64,000 nucleotides of DNA from Ophioderma brevispina (Eukaryota; Echinodermata; Ophiuroidea; Amphilepidida; Ophiodermatidae), in the NCBI GenBank assembly GCA_023653785.1, contig JAMKCH010057912.1:26996-90995 (forward strand). The letters run 5' to 3'. This document shows, one piece after another, positions 59,241 through 64,000 of this stretch. The notes under the pieces were generated by a model that was not told where the DNA came from, did no database searches, and saw nothing but the letters and a program-made list of their open reading frames with translations. Position numbers and translations under genes: made by a program. Position 1 is the stretch's first letter, and each line of letters starts with the position of its first letter.

Positions 59241-60731
59241 AGTATATTTAAATTTCGTTGACAGTGTTTTTGTGTAGTCCAACTGGCGAACAATACAGTG
59301 TTTCAATAATATGAACCCAAAAGCCCACTTTATTTTAAAAAAGATATATAAAAAGAATATTGTATTGCATCCGGGCCTTTACCAACTGTACCATACAAAA
59401 TTTCTTTTGCACCACTCGGAAGCCGTATAAATAAAATAACTATTACCTATGTCATACGAGCCATTTTTTTTTTTTTTATTCTTTTTTCTTTTTTGACCCA
59501 CTATGATGTTTTGGTATTTTGAATAAGTCCCCTTAATTGGCGCAAGCTGGTGAAAGGCAATGTAATGATGTCCTAAGGTGTGAAAGAACGTGGAAACGCC
59601 GAATTAACTGTGGATCTTCTATTCTTATCTTATTTACTCTAAAAAAAAAAAAAAAAAAAAAACAAAAAAAAAAGAAAAAAATAACTTTTAAAAGTGCTAT
59701 ATTTAGTCTGATTTTTTTCTGAACACTGGCGGCTTCAACATTTCTGCAAATATCAAAATGGCGGCCATTTTGGGCCGCCATTTTTGACTTTTGAATCCTG
59801 AATGTTGAAACTCCTTGGTTTTATTTTAATAGATCCCTCATACTCAAAAACATATTTTGGATGATTTGTTTGTTTGTACATGTATATTCCAAAGAATTAT
59901 AAAAATATATTAAAAAACGGCCATTTTGGACGCCATCTTGGATTTGAAAATGCCACCAGGGGATTTCCGGGGACTTTTTTGTCAGGGATCGTAACCTGTG
60001 CCAGCACCGATACTGAAAAATCAGCTTGTTACCAAAAAATGTCCCCGATTTGGCTATATGAGCTATACTACTGGCCTATCCGTGCATGCATGGGTATGGT
60101 CCATGCAGGTGGTCCAGGCATCAATTCACGCTAACAAATCTCATTACAATTTTTTTTATCACGACCTCCCTTGAATAGCTGCCCCAGTGGGAAACACTGA
60201 TCATAGAATTGTAATTATAATGGAATAGAATTTTTCTTTGACAAAACAAATACTAGTTTTGTCTACTAAATTGGTTGACGGTTTAAGCTGACAGGGGGAA
60301 AAGGGGGATTTTTCTACCGCAAAATTTTGTCCCCATACTGGGTTGATTTGTCTGTAACGGATGCAGCCGAGACAACAGACACATGCCTTCGTTTACCAAT
60401 TTCCCAATTAAAGGGTCCTTTCCTTCATTTTCCCATTAAAGGGTCATTCCTCTTGAATCCTTCATTTTCCAATTCAAGGGTCCATTCCTTCAGTTTACGT
60501 ATTAAAAAGGTCATTCCTTCATCTACCCATTAAAGGGGCATTCCTTCATAAATTAGAGTTCATTCCTTCATTTACCACCAATTAAAGGGTCATTCCTTCA
60601 TTTTCCCAATAAAAGGTCATTCCCCTTCGTTTCCTATTTTCCACTTTAAAGGTCCAAGTCCTTCATTTTCCCAATTAAGGGTCATTCCTTCATTTTCCCA
60701 ATTAAAGGGTCATTCCTTCATTACCCAATTA

Positions 60732-61700
60732 CCCTAACACGAACTACACGGTCCGAGATGCAATAGAGCCAACGAAAACGTGGTACCCCGGTCGTAAAAT
60801 GTTTTTCGTTGCATCTCGGCCGTCAAAACTATTTTTTGTCGCGCACATGACTCTCATTGGCCCTCATTGCATCTGGCCGTCTTACCCGGAAAATGACGCG
60901 ATGTTCCTCGTTTGGCATTTTGGCCGTCTTACGGGAAATGAAACTCGATGTTCCTCGTTGCATTTGGGCCGTCTTTACGGAAAATGACGCGATGTTCCTC
61001 GTTTGCATTTTGGGGCTCATTCCCAGAAGATTGGATGCTTTTCACTGCATTTCGGACGGTTTGCCGCAAGAAGTCGGCAATGCTTTTCATCAGGCGGTGT
61101 ACACTGTGTAACAAATGCCCATAGACAATTTCGATTTCGATGGTGATAGCGCCACATTTTCGATAAGGCATTTTTTTAATTATGCCTAAACGCATTCATT
61201 ACGTAAACCGAGCATTACGTATCATAATAGCGCCACGTCACTCTATGATGTAGCGTATGCTCCACTCACGCCTGGCCGACTATAGCTACAATTTCATGCG
61301 ATCAGTGTGCATACCATCATTTATTATTTATTTATTTATTTATTATCCCTGTTTTTTATTGTCATTCGCACGCTTTTCCTCGTTGCATCTGGGACGTCCT
61401 TTCCGAAAAGGCGCGATGTTTTTACGTTGCATCTGGGCCGTCTTCCGGGAAACTGACGCGATGTTTTTCGTTGCATCTGGGCGGCCTTCTTCCGGAAATT
61501 GGGGTCAATTTTTGTCGTTGCATCTGGGTCGTTATTGACTTTTTACGCTACTTATTCGTGTTCCAGGGAAAACGGCCGAGATGCAATGAAACGCAAATTT
61601 GGGCGGCCTCGTTGCAATCTGGGCCGTTAAAATAAAAATAGATTGCCCCTCGCTGCATTTGGGGGGCGTCGGCCGTCAAACGACCCGGTTCGGGTTAGGG
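60732..61700 (-). mobile_element. 1-kb CCCTAAC element, copy 2
   Basis: It starts CCCTAACACGAACTACACGG and ends CGACCCGGTTCGGGTTAGGG. It is inverted relative to copy 1, and its reverse complement follows copy 1 closely (GGCCGAGATGCAACG units, the TAAATAAATAA patch at 61318-61348, the GGCAAACCGTCCGAAATG block). TTA lies on both sides within the minisatellite unit CCAATTAAAGGG. No protein is encoded. Confidence 0.85.
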
Positions 61701-61916
61701 TTAAAGGGTTCCATTCCTTCATTTTTACCAATTAAGGGTCATTCCTTCTAATTAGAGGGTCATTCCTTCATTTCCAAATTTAAAGGGTCATTCCTTCATT
61801 TTCCCAATTAAAGGTCATTCCTTCATTTTCACTTAAGGGTCATTCTTATTTTCCCAATTAAAGGGTCATTACCCTTCATTTTCCAATTAAAGGGTCATCC
61901 TTCATTTACCAATTAA

Positions 61917-62934
61917 CCCTAACAGGCCGAGATGCAAATGAGAAGCAAAAGAAAAAAGGCTCCTACCTACCCCTCTATCTACCTCGCTACAGGTACCGGG
62001 CGGAAAAATGTTTTTAGTTGCATCTCGTCCGTCAAAAATATTTTTGGTCTCGCGCAAATGTCTCTCATTGGCCCTCATTGCATCTGGGCCGTCTTACGGA
62101 AAATGACGCGGATGTTCCTCGTGCATTTGGGCCGTCACGGAAAATGACGCGATGTTCCTCGTTGCATTTGGGGTGTCTTCCGGGAAAATGACGCCGATGT
62201 TGCCTCGTTGCCATTTGGGCCGTCATTCCCAGGAAATGATGCGATGCTTTTCACACTGCATTTCGGACGGTTTGCCCGCAGAATGGCGCAATGCTTTTCA
62301 TAGGCGGGTGGGGTTGGGACACTGTGTACAAATGCCCACATAGACAATGTTCGATTTACGATGCGTGTAGCGCCACCTTTTCGATAAGCTATTTTTTTAA
62401 TATGCATAATCAACGCAATTTCATGACGTAAACCGGAGCATGACGCTAGCATAAGAGCGCCACGCACGCGATTATGATGTAGCGTAATAGCGCCTCTCAC
62501 GACTGGTGAACGAGACGCTACAAAATTTCATCGAAGATTCAGTGTGCCAAGTACGAATCCATATTTATTTATTTATTTATTATTTATTATCGTGTTTTTA
62601 TTGCATTCGCACGCGATGTTCCTCGTTGCATCTGGACGTCTCTCCGGAAAAATGGCGACGATGTTTTTTCGGTTGCATAGGGGCAGTCTTCCGGGAAAAT
62701 GACGAGATGTTTTCGTGATTCGGGCCGTCTTCGGGAAAATGGCGGAATGTTTTTCGTTGCATTGGGCAGTTATTACTTACGCTACTAGTATTCCTGTGAC
62801 GGGAAAAAACGGCGAAAGATGCAATGAAACGCCAAAATTTGGCTCTAGTGGCAATCTGGGCCGTTCAAAAAAAATAGATTGCCCCTCGTTTGTTTGGGCC
62901 GTCGGCCGGCAAAACGACCCGGTACGGGTTAGGG
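61917..62934 (-). mobile_element. 1-kb CCCTAAC element, copy 3
   Basis: It has the same ends as copy 2 (CCCTAACAGGCCGAGATGC ... CCCGGTACGGGTTAGGG). The orientation and minisatellite insertion point are also the same. Internal units differ from copy 2 by many indels, suggesting age or poor sequence. A (TTTA)n patch lies at 62563-62590. Confidence 0.85.
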
Positions 62935-63290
62935 TTAAAGGGTCATCATTCATTTACCAATTAAAGGGTCATTACTATTCCAATTAAAGGGTTATTCCTT
63001 CATTTTCCCAATAAAGGGTCATTCTTTATTTTCAACTTAAAGGGTCCATTCTTCATTTTCCACTTAAAGGGTCATCCTTCATTTTCCACTATTAAAGGGT
63101 CATCCTTCTTTTCCCCAATTAAAGGGTCACTTCCTGCATTTTCCCAATTAAGGGTCAATTCCTTCATTACCCAATTAAAGTGTCCTTCATAAATTTACAA
63201 ATTTAAGGGTCCTGCCATCATTTTACGATTTAAGGGCCATGCCATCGTTGCAATTGTTAAAGGTTTAACGTATGGATCATTACAATGTAA

Positions 63291-64000
63291 AGGGCCATTG
63301 AATAATTTACAAATCACGGGCAATCTCACATCATTTACCAATTGTGAAATTACCACAAGAAGTAACTGCCTGCTGTAAGGCACCTTTGCTTTGGCCTACG
63401 TGTAAAGCCTGCGGTTAAAAAAACAATGGTACCAAATTTTGCACTTTCACTTTTTTTTCATAATAAAATTTTGACCCTTCTTTTTTCATTTTGACTCTTG
63501 ACAAATTGACCTCAAGGTCTTTGACTCTTGGAAAAAAAATTGAGTAAATACTGTCTCTCTCTGATTTAGAGTTACTTTTTAATTGTCCAGCAGTATATGT
63601 TAATGGTATAGTTAACTCTACAAGAATATTAACACATTGTCACAGTATCTTCCACAACTTTGGCAGGTCACTCATAGAGCGTCATGGACATACCCTTTTT
63701 TGCGTCAGGACATTACGCTCCAAAAACTAATAGTCTCTTCTAACTTTTTGCTTACATAAAGATGCTATGTTGTCCCTTGGCATTCGATGGTAACGTTTAG
63801 GCAATTACAACATCCTTAAAGTAAAAGGTGTAAATAATTCCATTGTAATTATGACAACCTTATAAATACAACTGTACAAAGCAAGTTTTTCTACGTCGAT
63901 GATAAGGAAATCGTTATATAGAACAAAATAGGTGAAAACAATATTTGACAATTGTCAACGCCTAAGATCCTGAACTTACAATAAAATCCTTACATTTTCC
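63291..64000. other. Non-coding right edge
   Basis: AT-rich sequence. The minisatellite fades out by about 63300. I see no exon or RNA gene. Confidence 0.4.

Larger units (their letters stand above)
56640..60075. repeat. 3.4-kb inverted repeat enclosing a LINE
   Basis: The left arm (about 56640-56960) and right arm (about 59735-60075) are reverse complements: TTTTTGGTAACAAGC, AAAGTCCCCxGxAAATCCCC, AAATCCAAGATGGCGTCCAA and ACATATGTTTTTGAG. The arms carry ATGGCG[G/T]CC cores like the 848-5885 foldback. The loop holds the minus-strand LINE relic and a small hairpin (59088-59240). Confidence 0.7.
60395..63290. repeat. 28-bp minisatellite, interrupted twice
   Basis: Units near AATTAAAGGGTCATTCCTTC then ATTTTCCC occupy 60395-60731, 61701-61916 and 62935-63290. 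The gaps are two CCCTAAC elements. Removing both would leave one continuous array of more than 30 degenerate units. Confidence 0.9.

Overview
The window reads as nuclear DNA of an intron-rich animal. It is AT-rich and crowded with decayed transposable elements, tRNA-derived SINE-like units, minisatellites and large inverted repeats. That repeat style suggests a marine invertebrate, perhaps a non-vertebrate deuterostome, but nothing here fixes the taxon. No bacterial operons, rRNA or CRISPR arrays are visible. Single-base length differences between repeat copies, and inside otherwise conserved exons, suggest either indel errors in the assembly or real decay.

One host gene is recognisable. On the minus strand, four exons (15456-15508, 7358-7527, 6173-6367, 471-603) encode the N-terminal part of DEPDC5/Iml1, the GATOR1 subunit that restrains TORC1 in amino-acid sensing. 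The first two exons have clean splice sites and join in frame. The last two each need a one-base correction to stay in frame. The start-codon exon was not found, and the gene continues past the left edge. A possible 5' non-coding exon lies at about 36364-36470.

The DEPDC5 introns hold a 5-kb foldback repeat (848-5885), tandem units carrying nuclear-receptor DR1 motifs (6640-7048, 9751-10020), a 172-bp MITE (8054-8226) and a mariner-type deletion derivative with a relic transposase DNA-binding domain (11321-12718).

Upstream of the exons (15.7-34 kb) come several tRNA-like SINE heads, small inverted-repeat elements, a duplicated and inverted element (21.0-22.6 kb) and an 11-kb inverted-repeat structure (22858-33962). 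The arms of that structure are tandem arrays of about 400-bp units, and other elements are nested inside it.

From 36 to 44 kb there are two copies of a composite satellite: alternating purine/pyrimidine GCATGC-type repeats followed by CCTTAAACCC-type repeats. A MITE interrupts one copy. A tandem duplication and a concentric inverted repeat (42.5-43.7 kb) follow. From 45 to 54 kb there is a LINE C-terminal relic, a 190-bp hairpin, a 1.4-kb foldback, the first copy of a 1-kb element with CCCTAAC ends, and a 3.3-kb terminal-inverted-repeat element holding a TTAA-flanked element, which itself holds a retroposon tail.

From 56.6 to 63.3 kb an inverted repeat encloses a degraded LINE reverse transcriptase (minus strand). 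Then two more copies of the 1-kb CCCTAAC element sit inside a 28-bp minisatellite, both at the same point of its repeat unit.
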